Assembly: GCA_001586965.3 (NCBI GenBank)
Contig: LUCW03000005.1
Location: forward strand, 131,501-195,500
Length of the DNA: 64,000 nucleotides
Reading direction: 5' to 3'
Origin: Sphaeroforma sirkka
Lineage: Eukaryota > Opisthokonta > Ichthyosporea > Ichthyophonida
In this document: positions 10,047-19,137 of the stretch, piece after piece
How the letters are laid out: each line of letters starts with the position of its first letter
How positions within the stretch are numbered: the first letter of the stretch is position 1
Notes under the pieces: generated by a model
The model's database searches: none
Told to the model about the DNA's origin: nothing
Seen by the model: the letters and a program-made list of their open reading frames with translations, nothing else
Program-made: the position numbers and the translations under genes

Positions 10047-12989
10047 ATGTCTGCCCAACAGGAATCCAAGTGGCTCGGCGGCAATGTCCAGCTCTTCAAT
10101 ATTCTCAAGGTCCAGATGGTCGCCGCACCCCAGCAGCGTGTCGTCCAGTTCGAGAGCAAGGCCTGTGTGGACGCCTACATCAACACCGTGACCGAGGTCG
10201 CAGCCGCCGACCCCGCTCTAGGTCAGATTCGCCACGTGGGCACAGTCGAGTACTACCACCGCCCAGAGGACCAGCGGGTTGTGCTCGCCGGCGGCGGCCA
10301 CCGGTTCCACATTACCTTTTGCATCGCCATCGTGCTCCGCTACCTCGCACTCCGCGTCTACTCGCAGTACACGGCCGCCGTCGACGCCGGAGCCGCCGTC
10401 GACACGGCTGTCGAGGGCGCCATGGACCGGCTGCTGAGTCTTGTGAACGAGCTCGCCAGCTGCTTTGTCCAGCGCGACGACCGGGCCGGCAACTGCACGA
10501 TGAACTACGTGTCCAACATGCGGGGTCACAACCGCTTCCTCCGAGCCCTCGCCTTCTTCCGTCTGCCTGCGGACATGGACGCCGAGGACCTCGATGCCGT
10601 GGAGATGTACCCACACATCAAGCCGAGCAGCAAGACCCACAACGCCGCCTTCGCCGCCAAGTACTGCGAGGCTTTCGAGGAGGCCTTTTGCGACTCGCGC
10701 ATGCTGCAGTTCGCCACATCGGCCATGTTTGGCTACAGACACTTTAGCATGCCCGTGACCTCGATGCTGAACTGCGACGCCGTTATGCACATCATGCACA
10801 TGCTCCGCACCGAGGAGCCCCGCTGGCTGGATGCCTGTGTTGCCACCAACACCTTGGCTCTAGGCTGTGCCACTGCCATCAAGGTCGAGTCCCTCAAGAT
10901 GAACCGGCCGTCGATCATGGACTCGAACAAGTTCCTCTCCCCCCTGACGCCCGCGTGCCGCATCCACTCTGCGATCGTGTCCCGCCTCAGCGCTGTGGCC
11001 GACAGTACCGCCATCTGCCTCGAGATCAATACGTACATTGACACCATGACCTCGCTGGTGCCGTTCCAGGCAACCACTACTGGACTCCCCATGGATGCGT
11101 CCCAGGTCCATGTCATGTACCTGCACGCGTCGCTCTTCAAAAACGTCCTGGCCAAGACCATGGCGCTGGCCATCTCAGAGTGCACGGCACTGGAGAAGGC
11201 CAAGTCGACTCCCGCGGCATGCGGTGCGTACATGCCCAAGAGCGACACGGCCTGCGAGTTCCTGGCCCTCCGATACTGCAGCTCGGCCATGGCAGTCAGC
11301 TCCCTCGTGGCCGGCGAGGTGCACCGCGGCTTTGCGAACGAGCACCTCTGGAACACGGCCGGCCTGGCGGACCTCGACGCAGCGCTTGGCAAGCTGCGTC
11401 GTGGCAACTATCCAACGTTGGTGGCCCCTGTCCTGTCTTTGCTGGAGGCCTTCTACTACCGGGTGAATGGAACTAGGGACCGCCTGTGTGCCACATACAG
11501 GGAGTTTGTCATCACCGAGACCTGGGACTACCTGCAGACGCTGCTGGAGCACAGCAGCCACTTTGACGACGAGATTTTCGGTGCCGCTCAGTCAGACGAG
11601 GACTCCTCGGTGGCCGCCGCCCGCAAGCTGGCCGTCTCGCTGTACGAGGCCTACGAGAACGGACTCAGGAGCCTGGGCGACGAGGTCTGCGCGTCGCTTC
11701 GCCGGGCCGGCGTCGGCCAGCTCGTCAACGCGGCTCGTCTCTGTGGCCGAGACTCTGTGTTCTTCTCACATGACGCGTTCCGATCGCACATTAGGCTGCT
11801 GCTGGGTCCAGAGCCTGAGTCTGTGCCGCTGCGGGTGAAGACAATGGACATTGGCGTCATGTGCACACAGCTAGCGTCGGAGATCGAGGTCCTGATGAGC
11901 CTGGAGCTGCTTGTTTCGCTCGGCATGCCGCGCAAGGACGGAGACGCAATTCACAGACTCGTGGAGGACGCGCAGGACCGCAACTACTCGAGGCCGACGG
12001 CCGAGCAGCTGACCTACCCAACATGGGTGAAGTCCGTGCCCACTGTACAGAAGAAGGCCGGCATCCACCTCGACAGGCTGATGACGCTGCTGCCATCTGC
12101 ACACTGGGGCGGCGACGATGACGACAGCATGGATGAGGACGACGACGACAACGCCTGGGGCCTGGACCGCTTTGACGACGGGGACGCCACGGCCAGTGCT
12201 GCGAGGTACGAGTTTCCGCGTCGAACAACGGCGATGGCCATGATCTTGGCTGGACGTGACCGTGTCCTGGAACTGGTAGGCTTTGATCTCACAGAGTCCC
12301 TGGGGGACGCCGCATACAAGTTGGTCGCTGAGTCTCTGGTAGCCATCAGCGTCTTCCGCCTCAACGCGTCCAACAAGGTGCTCTACAATGTGCTGCACCG
12401 AGTGCCCGAGTACGCCGAGCCCGCTGAGATGAGCGAGTTGCCACGCCGCTGCCAGGTGCTGAGGTGTGACAACGCCACCACGACTCTGCCCAAGGGACTG
12501 CCCACGCCGCCGCTGCAAGTGGGTGACTTTGTGGTCCCGTTCGACTTGCTGGTCCGCTCAGCGCTGATACGCACTGGGCGCCGCCGTGCCAAGGACTCTG
12601 CGGACTACTGTGCCGTGAGAACACTGGACATTGCCGACCGGTACGATGCATTCATGGAGCACGCCCACGAGGCGGTCTCGGTCATTACCTGGGGCTTCTA
12701 CCTGGAGCTCAAGCGCCTGTTTGTCTTTTCCTACGGGACCAAGTTTGTAGACGAAGCGCGGCCACCAACCCCGGAGCTGGCCATGGCGAAGACCAAGAAG
12801 CCCCAGACCAAGTCCAAGGCCGCCGCCAAGGCTGCGACTGCGACTGCCGCGAGCCGCAAGCGCAAGGCGACGATGCCGGACGTCGAGACGGTGCACCAGC
12901 GGTCTCTGAAGGTCAAGCGCCGGATCGTGGAGTCGTCCGAGGAGAGCGACAGCGAAGACGAGGAGATTGGCGAAACAGACAGCGAGTAG
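10047..12989 (+). CDS. Large protein of unknown function with acidic/basic tail
   Basis: An open frame of 980 residues starts at an ATG about 108 bp downstream of a TATA box. I do not recognise a family. The body is mixed alpha-helical in character with scattered Cys and His but no clear zinc motif. Around residues 690-710 there is a strongly acidic Asp-rich stretch. The last 80 residues hold a Lys/Ala/Thr-rich basic region with an RKRK nuclear-localisation-like motif, followed by a Ser/Glu/Asp-rich acidic end containing EESDSEDEE. Such a tail suggests a nucleic-acid-associated or nuclear protein (inference). It is the first gene inside the terminal repeats and has the TATA/TCAC promoter, so early expression is likely. 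AATAAA lies about 30 bp after the stop. Confidence 0.85.
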   Translation: MSAQQESKWLGGNVQLFNILKVQMVAAPQQRVVQFESKACVDAYINTVTEVAAADPALGQIRHVGTVEYYHRPEDQRVVLAGGGHRFHITFCIAIVLRYLALRVYSQYTAAVDAGAAVDTAVEGAMDRLLSLVNELASCFVQRDDRAGNCTMNYVSNMRGHNRFLRALAFFRLPADMDAEDLDAVEMYPHIKPSSKTHNAAFAAKYCEAFEEAFCDSRMLQFATSAMFGYRHFSMPVTSMLNCDAVMHIMHMLRTEEPRWLDACVATNTLALGCATAIKVESLKMNRPSIMDSNKFLSPLTPACRIHSAIVSRLSAVADSTAICLEINTYIDTMTSLVPFQATTTGLPMDASQVHVMYLHASLFKNVLAKTMALAISECTALEKAKSTPAACGAYMPKSDTACEFLALRYCSSAMAVSSLVAGEVHRGFANEHLWNTAGLADLDAALGKLRRGNYPTLVAPVLSLLEAFYYRVNGTRDRLCATYREFVITETWDYLQTLLEHSSHFDDEIFGAAQSDEDSSVAAARKLAVSLYEAYENGLRSLGDEVCASLRRAGVGQLVNAARLCGRDSVFFSHDAFRSHIRLLLGPEPESVPLRVKTMDIGVMCTQLASEIEVLMSLELLVSLGMPRKDGDAIHRLVEDAQDRNYSRPTAEQLTYPTWVKSVPTVQKKAGIHLDRLMTLLPSAHWGGDDDDSMDEDDDDNAWGLDRFDDGDATASAARYEFPRRTTAMAMILAGRDRVLELVGFDLTESLGDAAYKLVAESLVAISVFRLNASNKVLYNVLHRVPEYAEPAEMSELPRRCQVLRCDNATTTLPKGLPTPPLQVGDFVVPFDLLVRSALIRTGRRRAKDSADYCAVRTLDIADRYDAFMEHAHEAVSVITWGFYLELKRLFVFSYGTKFVDEARPPTPELAMAKTKKPQTKSKAAAKAATATAASRKRKATMPDVETVHQRSLKVKRRIVESSEESDSEDEEIGETDSE

Positions 12990-13036
12990 TTTAGGTGATT
13001 TTGTTAGAGTTGATGTTAATAAAAAATGTTTTCCAA

Positions 13037-13200
13037 CCAAAGTCTTTTTCATCTGTAGTCAAAGCACGCCCGGAGGCAGGGTGTTGGAGGTTGTAAATTT
13101 TTCAAAGTCTTTTTATCTGTAGTCAGGCCACGCCCGGAAGCCAGCTTAGAGATTGTAAATTTTTCAAAGTCTTTTTTTATCTGTAGTCAGGGCAGGCCCG
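13037..13200. repeat. Three imperfect ~64-bp repeats
   Basis: The string CAAAGTCTTTTT..ATCTGTAGTCA occurs at about 13038, 13103 and 13165, each followed by a CACGCCCGGA-like segment and GTAAATTTTT. It fills the gap between two convergent genes and may act in transcript ending or simply be a local duplication. Confidence 0.75.
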
Positions 13201-13248
13201 CGAGGCTCTAGTAGAGGGAGAGAGTGCCCAGGACCAGATGAAAAAAGA

Positions 13249-14874
13249 CTAGTCCGAGTTTTCGCTCGCGTAATCGCCTCTCTGAACCCTTTTAGAGTCT
13301 AATGCAACAAAGTCCTCGTACACGTCTGGCAGTACCACTTCCAGTCGACCCATCGCCATGAGCTCTGCCGGCGGATGTGAAAGCATCAGATGCCCGAGCG
13401 GAATTGTCTTTGTTGTTCCGTTGCCTCTCTTTACCAGTACCGTGTCATCGTCGCCATTGTACGCTGCTATCACCCACACATGCGGTGGACCAAGGGGTAA
13501 GACAACTCTGGCCCCATGCACAAAGTGTGTCCTGTAAGTGCTCATAAACAGATTGATGGCCTCTGCGTAGCGTGTAATGATGCCGTGTAACCGGTGGCGT
13601 GAAACGGTATTGAAGAACTCGTGCAGCTCGTCAACGGCAAGTCCTGGAAACGCGACTCGTGTATGGATAAACAGCAGAGCCCAGGCATTGCAGAACCCAT
13701 TGTCCAATTTGTCCCTACGCTGAGGGCCAATTCTGGGACAGGCCAGCTCTAGTGGCAGGTAGCGAAACCCAAGGTGGCCCAGGTTCTGTGATACATACAC
13801 AGCAAGGCTATCCTCCAACTTGTCCATTTTGTAGCTCATCCCGCGATGCCCGTGGGGCTCGAACCGTTCCACGGACCGCGTCTGTGTATCGAACACAAGC
13901 ATGTTTGCGTGGTGAGACTCGTTGGATGTGTGAATACTCAGGCTTATAAAGATGTAGCGAACTGCGTCTTGCGCATTACATGCCTCTACGGCTTGTACTG
14001 TACCACCCACGTCCACCAGTTCCTCACTAGTAAGATCATAATACAGCTCGAGATTCGTTATGTCTCGACATGTGCCGGGGTAGAGCTTGCAGATAACGTC
14101 AACCCAGCGCCGCGTTATGTAAGATTTGAAAGACTCGTCGTCCGGGGACTTAAATTTTAGCACGTTGTACGTGTCGGGTAGTATGACCTCTAAGCGGTAC
14201 CGTGCCGCAAGGGATGCTGGTACCTGCGCAAGAACCGTTCGCTCGTCGGTAAGCCAATTTTCCGGCCAGCCGTCTGACATCCTCACTGGCGCCAGTATTG
14301 GATGGTCAACCCGTACTACCGCAGTGTTGTTGACTGGTCGTATCGTATACATGGCCTTGAATCTGTCCAGGGCTGCTTGGAATAGAGATAGGCCCTCGCG
14401 CCCAATGTCACTCAGGACTCTGGTGACCTCGTCGGGACTCAAAAGCAGCTCTTCCACGTATCGGAGCTGGTAGTATAAGGTAGTATAAGCAAGCGCGTTC
14501 CGTGCTGCAAATGGTGGTACCGTCACCAGGACAATGTGTTTGTGCGACACTTCGATTTGCAGGCTACGAGCTAGGGCCCGGGCGATAGTGGCCTCGCTGA
14601 AAGGTAGCTCACGCACGGTTGCGACGAGTATCTCAACGACTTTATCAGGGGCAGAGATTACCACGAGCCCAGTGCGCCATTTCCCGTTTATTTCAACTAG
14701 GAGTCTCATCGGAACAAACCTTGGCTTCATTTTGAGCTGTGGGTGTATGGCCTGGACTACTGTGTCGTCCAGCGGCGCAAATGAATTTGTGTTGCTCAAG
14801 TACACAAGTTCTTTGACGGCAAGCCGCCACAGCTTTGGGTGGTGCATGACTACATATCGAGTAAGCGTCGACAT
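13249..14874 (-). CDS. ULP1/C48-like cysteine protease domain protein
   Basis: A 541-residue protein. The region around residues 320-400 matches the pattern of ULP1-like cysteine proteases common in large DNA viruses: SHHANMLVFD with candidate catalytic His322, then VERFEPHG, then an upstream Gln (GPQRRD) and NGFCNAWALLF with candidate nucleophile Cys395. The spacing, the RFEPHG block and the aromatic residue after the Cys are typical of that viral group (family knowledge). Viral members are thought to mature virion proteins or remove ubiquitin-like modifiers. The N-terminal 300 residues and the C-terminal 140 residues carry no domain I know. It lies head-to-tail with the next minus-strand gene, with a 24-bp gap. 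An inactive structural relative cannot be excluded. Confidence 0.65.
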   Translation of the reverse strand: MSTLTRYVVMHHPKLWRLAVKELVYLSNTNSFAPLDDTVVQAIHPQLKMKPRFVPMRLLVEINGKWRTGLVVISAPDKVVEILVATVRELPFSEATIARALARSLQIEVSHKHIVLVTVPPFAARNALAYTTLYYQLRYVEELLLSPDEVTRVLSDIGREGLSLFQAALDRFKAMYTIRPVNNTAVVRVDHPILAPVRMSDGWPENWLTDERTVLAQVPASLAARYRLEVILPDTYNVLKFKSPDDESFKSYITRRWVDVICKLYPGTCRDITNLELYYDLTSEELVDVGGTVQAVEACNAQDAVRYIFISLSIHTSNESHHANMLVFDTQTRSVERFEPHGHRGMSYKMDKLEDSLAVYVSQNLGHLGFRYLPLELACPRIGPQRRDKLDNGFCNAWALLFIHTRVAFPGLAVDELHEFFNTVSRHRLHGIITRYAEAINLFMSTYRTHFVHGARVVLPLGPPHVWVIAAYNGDDDTVLVKRGNGTTKTIPLGHLMLSHPPAELMAMGRLEVVLPDVYEDFVALDSKRVQRGDYASENSD

Positions 14875-14898
14875 TTGTTTGTTTAAAGTTTTATTTAG

Positions 14899-16221
14899 TT
14901 AAAATGGTAATTTTTCTACATACCGCCTAAAATGCGGCGTGTCCTTCAAAAAGCTCCCCAGCTCGTCGATGCACGTGTGCCAGTCGGCGTCCGTCTCGGG
15001 AAGCACAAACCTTGCCCTGAGCTTCTCGTAGCTCGGTGGAACAAGGATCGCATTGCGCACCGCAGGCCCAAAGGAGTAGCAGGTGGCCACCAGATCCATC
15101 TTCTTACGATCCCAGGATCCCCGGTCTCTTGGGCAGAGCGATATGTATGAGTTTGGGCCGTGTATAAAGTCATCAACATAGACCCCAATGCCGGCCAGTT
15201 TCACGCGGTCGCCGGGCGACACGGGGTCTATGTAGACATCGCCTTCCCAGTCCTTGCTCGGGTCAATGTACACGCACAGGCACAGGACCCGGTCGAGACC
15301 TCCAATCGTCGTCAGCGCCAGCCAGCTCGTGAGAGGGAGGTCTTCTCTGTAGCGCGTGTACCACAAGACGTAGAATGGCGAGCCGGTGGCTACAGCAATG
15401 CGGCCCAGCTGCAGCAGGATCCGGTTGTTGCCGAGATCGGCCTTCTGGAACAGCAGCACAAGTCGGTGGTCAGCGGCACCGGTGATGGCAGACCAGGCCG
15501 AGGTGACGAACGCGTCGTGCTCCGAGGCCGCGAGCACGGTGCTCCAGAGCTCGACCAGCATGGCGTGCTCCTCAAACAAGACGAGGCACTCGCGCACAAC
15601 TGCCTCCAATTCTGATGGGGCGTTCACCGTAAGCAGGCGCCGATAGAGATGGGGGACTCTAGGCTCGGCATCCAGGTCATGGGTGGACATGTACAGGTAG
15701 GGTAGCAAAATCCCTCCCATTGGTTTGGGAAGCTGCGTCGTATCCCCGAGTACACGATTGTTTGCGTAGATCTCGGAGGCGATCTCTCGATCGGGTTCAA
15801 TATCGGGGTAGTACTGCGTTACAACGGCGACACTCGACGTGTAGACGGCGTCGAGCTCTGCGCCCGTGGTGGATGCGTAGTAGCCACGCGCGCGGGCGGC
15901 AAAGAAAAAGGCAAAGGCCCGGTGGTCCAGCACAGCTTGGAGGCTTGGCAGCATGCTCTGGTGGACAGGGATGCCGCCAGGGGCAAGCCACTGTATGGCG
16001 ATCTGCGGCTGCGAGGCACGGACTGCATTCGCTATACATGCGGAGACGGAGCTTGGCGAACGCTTTGGCGTCAGACGCGGTGTCCACACTGTCTGGCGCT
16101 TGTCCGGTGTGCCTGGGAACGACGAGCCCGAGAGCGAGCGCTGGGTTAGCCGACCGAGGGCTTCCTCTGCCGGGGGGAGTTTGGGTGTGGTAGAACGACT
16201 GGATCGGGATCTGGAAGACAT
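14899..16221 (-). CDS. Unknown 440-residue protein
   Basis: A long open frame with an ATG start. The first 65 residues are Ser/Arg/Thr/Pro-rich (SRSRSSRS near the start, later TPKRSP), giving a likely disordered, phosphorylatable N-terminus. The rest is a compact-looking domain rich in Leu, Tyr and Trp with segments such as GIGVYVDDFIHG and CPRDRGSWDRKK. No family was recognised. It is transcribed in the same direction as the ULP1-like gene just downstream, and a TG/TA microsatellite lies upstream. Confidence 0.8.
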   Translation of the reverse strand: MSSRSRSSRSTTPKLPPAEEALGRLTQRSLSGSSFPGTPDKRQTVWTPRLTPKRSPSSVSACIANAVRASQPQIAIQWLAPGGIPVHQSMLPSLQAVLDHRAFAFFFAARARGYYASTTGAELDAVYTSSVAVVTQYYPDIEPDREIASEIYANNRVLGDTTQLPKPMGGILLPYLYMSTHDLDAEPRVPHLYRRLLTVNAPSELEAVVRECLVLFEEHAMLVELWSTVLAASEHDAFVTSAWSAITGAADHRLVLLFQKADLGNNRILLQLGRIAVATGSPFYVLWYTRYREDLPLTSWLALTTIGGLDRVLCLCVYIDPSKDWEGDVYIDPVSPGDRVKLAGIGVYVDDFIHGPNSYISLCPRDRGSWDRKKMDLVATCYSFGPAVRNAILVPPSYEKLRARFVLPETDADWHTCIDELGSFLKDTPHFRRYVEKLPF

Positions 16222-16254
16222 GGTGCAGCTCCGAGACGTTGCGAGTATGTGGAC

Positions 16255-16345
16255 TCTACTACATGTATGTATATATGTATATGTGTATATATATATTTAT
16301 TTATTTATATATACGTGTGTGCGTGTGTGTGTGCGTGTGTGTAGG
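16255..16345. repeat. TA/TG microsatellite
   Basis: Alternating TATG, TATA, TTTA and GTGTGC runs fill most of the gap between two minus-strand genes. Low-complexity sequence; no gene seen. Confidence 0.85.
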
Positions 16346-16388
16346 GCGATGGACGAGGTCTGATTGATCGTCAGTCCAGATCTTCCCA

Positions 16389-18230
16389 TTATTGTGGGAC
16401 GCCTGAATCCGAATCCGTGTCTGCAGAGAGTTCGCTGGCGCTGCTAAAGTTGTCCCCCTCATCCTGCACATCGCTGTCGCTGTCGCTGTCGCTTCTGGTG
16501 TCGTTAGCAAGTGTCATTGGTGTATTGTACGCCTGCTCTTGGGTGCTCCGTTGTTGCTGCTGCGGCTGCCACTCCGCTGTTCTAGCGACTCGCGGTGCGC
16601 CCTTAGTAGAACCGGGGATTCTCTTCCGTGGTGGTTCCTTTGGCACGTTTTGTTTACGACACATTGTCAATGCCTTGGATACCTTTTTCTGCTGTTGTAT
16701 ATCTCTCCGGACACCATCGGTTAAGTCGTCCAGATTCATGTGTGATTTCATATTGTTGGATGATACGAGAACGCCGGCATACTGGTCGTGCTGCCGATTC
16801 AGATTCTCGGCTACAGTTGGCTTACAGACCGTCTTGAGCCTTCTCGACACCTCTGAAGACTTTACCGTTTTGCCCAGCACTTTACTTGTCTTTGTGCCGG
16901 TGCTCTTGGACTTTGCCCGGGGGGTTGCTTTGTTTTGGAGCAGGTACTTGGGGCTTTGCATAAACCGTTCCAGCTTTAAACGCATCTTTGGGTCGTCACC
17001 GGGCAAATACTGGTGATACTTCTTCTCGTCAATGGCAAACCGGACTCGGATCCGACCGTCGCTCTGAAATTTAATCTTTAGGTAGCGGACCTTGATCCAT
17101 CTCAGGTAACTCGACTCGTCGTCGCGGTACCGTACGTCCAACATCATCATGTCTCCGCCTGGTGACAAGTCAATTGCACCAGCCTTTAGTATCTTTCCAT
17201 TCAGAGCCGGGGGTACCATCGATTTACCCAGACGCACGCTACGATACAACCTGCCCAGTTCGCGCGCCTGGTCAAAATCCTCCTTTGTATTCTTGTTAAT
17301 GTCGAGAGACGCTTGGATGGGTCGTGCCGTGAAGTTTAGCGTATACTGCTTGGGGTACAGACTTGCATTGGCCAGGGTTTGGAGATCCGCCTCAATGTTT
17401 GCGTCTTCTATCATCCGAGGAACTATCATCCCACCTTCTTCGGCGTTAAATTGGGATTTGCGCCAGTCGAGTGCGAACTTGCGAGTCTCATCCGCTGATT
17501 TGTAGATGTGTTGCGACAACTCGAGGAAATCATTGTAGCTGCAGCCTTTGGTGCTAAAGTTGATCTTGTTGGCCTTGCCCCCCACCTTTGTATTGCCACA
17601 CACCGGGACTATGGGGATCTTGACCCACCGGTATGTCTGGATATTGCCTAGTACGTTTCCTTGCGCAACACGATACATGTTGCCGTTTGAATGTAGGTAC
17701 ATTAGTTTGTTACTAAAGTCTTGTTCAGTGGGTGAGAAGAACGGCCGGGTCGCGGCGTTCTTCCAGTTGAACTTTACAACCCGGCCGCCGACAATGAGGC
17801 GGTTGAGTTTGGCCATGGTGGGCTTGCGGTTGGCGTGCACGTTGAACACGTAGGGCAGTCCATCTAACCCTATGTACATCCCGTTCTTCTCAGCGCTCCG
17901 CTGACGCATGATGTCAGTGTCGGTTTTCAGCAACGCCTTCTCCGCTGGGGTAATGGGGTCCTCCAGAAAGCCGCGTTCCAGCGTGCTCACGATCCCCGAT
18001 GAGATGGGCACGGGCAGTGTATCGCGGACAAAGTAGTGCATGTTCACCGCCCGGATCTTGATATCGCTGAAGAATGCGTGCTCACTGTAGAACGCCGCCA
18101 GAGGCACGGCCGTCTCCGAGTACTTTTTGAAGGCCATCTCGGTGGCGATTCGCTCAGCCTCCTTCTTCGCCTTTTCACGAGCCAGAGCTTCTGGGCTGGT
18201 TTCCGGGTTGGTCTCGACGGCTGCTGACAT
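16389..18230 (-). CDS. Unknown 613-residue protein with acidic Ser/Asp tail
   Basis: Open frame with ATG start and an A/T-rich upstream region. The N-terminus is helical and charged (EALAREKAKKEAERIA). Residues about 60-420 look globular and lack a recognised motif. After about residue 435 the chain becomes basic (PRAKSKSTGTKTSKVLGKT), then Gln-rich, and it ends in an acidic Ser/Asp run (RSDSDSDSDVQDEGD). Basic and acidic tails of this sort also occur in the 980-residue protein at 10047, so both may act on nucleic acid or in virion cores (inference). No family assigned. Confidence 0.8.
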   Translation of the reverse strand: MSAAVETNPETSPEALAREKAKKEAERIATEMAFKKYSETAVPLAAFYSEHAFFSDIKIRAVNMHYFVRDTLPVPISSGIVSTLERGFLEDPITPAEKALLKTDTDIMRQRSAEKNGMYIGLDGLPYVFNVHANRKPTMAKLNRLIVGGRVVKFNWKNAATRPFFSPTEQDFSNKLMYLHSNGNMYRVAQGNVLGNIQTYRWVKIPIVPVCGNTKVGGKANKINFSTKGCSYNDFLELSQHIYKSADETRKFALDWRKSQFNAEEGGMIVPRMIEDANIEADLQTLANASLYPKQYTLNFTARPIQASLDINKNTKEDFDQARELGRLYRSVRLGKSMVPPALNGKILKAGAIDLSPGGDMMMLDVRYRDDESSYLRWIKVRYLKIKFQSDGRIRVRFAIDEKKYHQYLPGDDPKMRLKLERFMQSPKYLLQNKATPRAKSKSTGTKTSKVLGKTVKSSEVSRRLKTVCKPTVAENLNRQHDQYAGVLVSSNNMKSHMNLDDLTDGVRRDIQQQKKVSKALTMCRKQNVPKEPPRKRIPGSTKGAPRVARTAEWQPQQQQRSTQEQAYNTPMTLANDTRSDSDSDSDVQDEGDNFSSASELSADTDSDSGVPQ

Positions 18231-18422
18231 TGTGTATTTGGGTTTTTTGTTTTCGTTCCCAACAAATCGTTAATCTTTCATTGTGGTAATAAAAAAAAAA
18301 AAATAAAAAAAAATTTAAAGGGTCCGCGATTTTTGGTTTTGTTTTTTTGTTTTGTTTTTTTTTTTTTGGTTAAACGATGCACGCCTGCCAATGAAAGCAG
18401 GACAGTTTAGCGGACCAGCAGC
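18231..18422. promoter_or_regulatory. A/T-rich divergent intergenic region
   Basis: Long A and T homopolymer runs separate the divergent genes starting at 18230 (minus) and 18423 (plus). The A-rich run faces the minus-strand gene and the T-rich run the plus-strand gene. This is the A-tract style of upstream region seen before many virion-like genes here; no TATA box stands out. Confidence 0.45.
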
Positions 18423-19037
18423 ATGAACACAACCTACATCATGTACGCCGTCTTCCTGGCGGCTCTCGCCGGCGGCGTCTACTGGTACATGTACATGCGG
18501 AACCCGACCACGGAGGCCTACGTGCCGTACCAGACCCACCGGCAGATGCCGGCCCCTGTAATCCCCCAGAACACACTGCAGTGCACAAAGGTCCCCAGCA
18601 GCAGACCGTCCGACTGCCGGTACCCGACCACCGAGGTCGTGCAGCCCGCGGTCACGGGCGCGGGCGCTCTCGCCAGTCAGCTGGGCCACACGCCCATCGA
18701 GTACGGCGGGTACGGCGAGCAGGCACCCGGCGGCTGCAGCGGCGATTCGTACGACCCATCATGTGGTGTGCAGGACACACAGGACATTATCATTGACCGC
18801 AACCTCGTCTCGCTGCCGCGACGGTCGCGCAACTCGGCGGTTGCGGACTTTTTCAGGGGCGACATCCCCATTGAGCCCATCCACGCGAACCTCAAGGACC
18901 CATCGTGCCCCATTGTCTGCCGGCCGCGTGCGGACCCCACCAGGGACCTGCACGCCGGGCTCGGGAGCGTCATCTACGATGCGGGGCTCGATCGCGAACG
19001 CCGTGCGCTCATTGACCGGTACGAGCAGACTTGCTAG
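18423..19037 (+). CDS. Virion-type membrane protein with RGDIPI motif (DUF5850-like)
   Basis: A 204-residue protein. Residues about 5-25 form one N-terminal transmembrane segment (IMYAVFLAALAGGVYWYMYM). The C-terminal half contains SRNSAVADFFRGDIPIEP followed about 15 residues later by CRPRADPTRDLHAGLG. This RGD[IL]PI..P then RP..DLH arrangement is a signature I associate with a small conserved virion protein of irido-, phycodna- and related NCLDVs (DUF5850-like; family named from memory). It probably sits in the inner virion membrane or under the capsid. Ten Cys residues could form disulphides in the outer part. It is among the best pieces of evidence that the window is an NCLDV. Confidence 0.65.
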   Translation: MNTTYIMYAVFLAALAGGVYWYMYMRNPTTEAYVPYQTHRQMPAPVIPQNTLQCTKVPSSRPSDCRYPTTEVVQPAVTGAGALASQLGHTPIEYGGYGEQAPGGCSGDSYDPSCGVQDTQDIIIDRNLVSLPRRSRNSAVADFFRGDIPIEPIHANLKDPSCPIVCRPRADPTRDLHAGLGSVIYDAGLDRERRALIDRYEQTC

Positions 19038-19137
19038 AGCTATGGTAAAAAAAAAAAAATAGAAAAGCGCGCGACACATTTTATTTGAATCACAATCGCA
19101 CTAGTGCATTACAAACCACATCACACTGACATCTACA

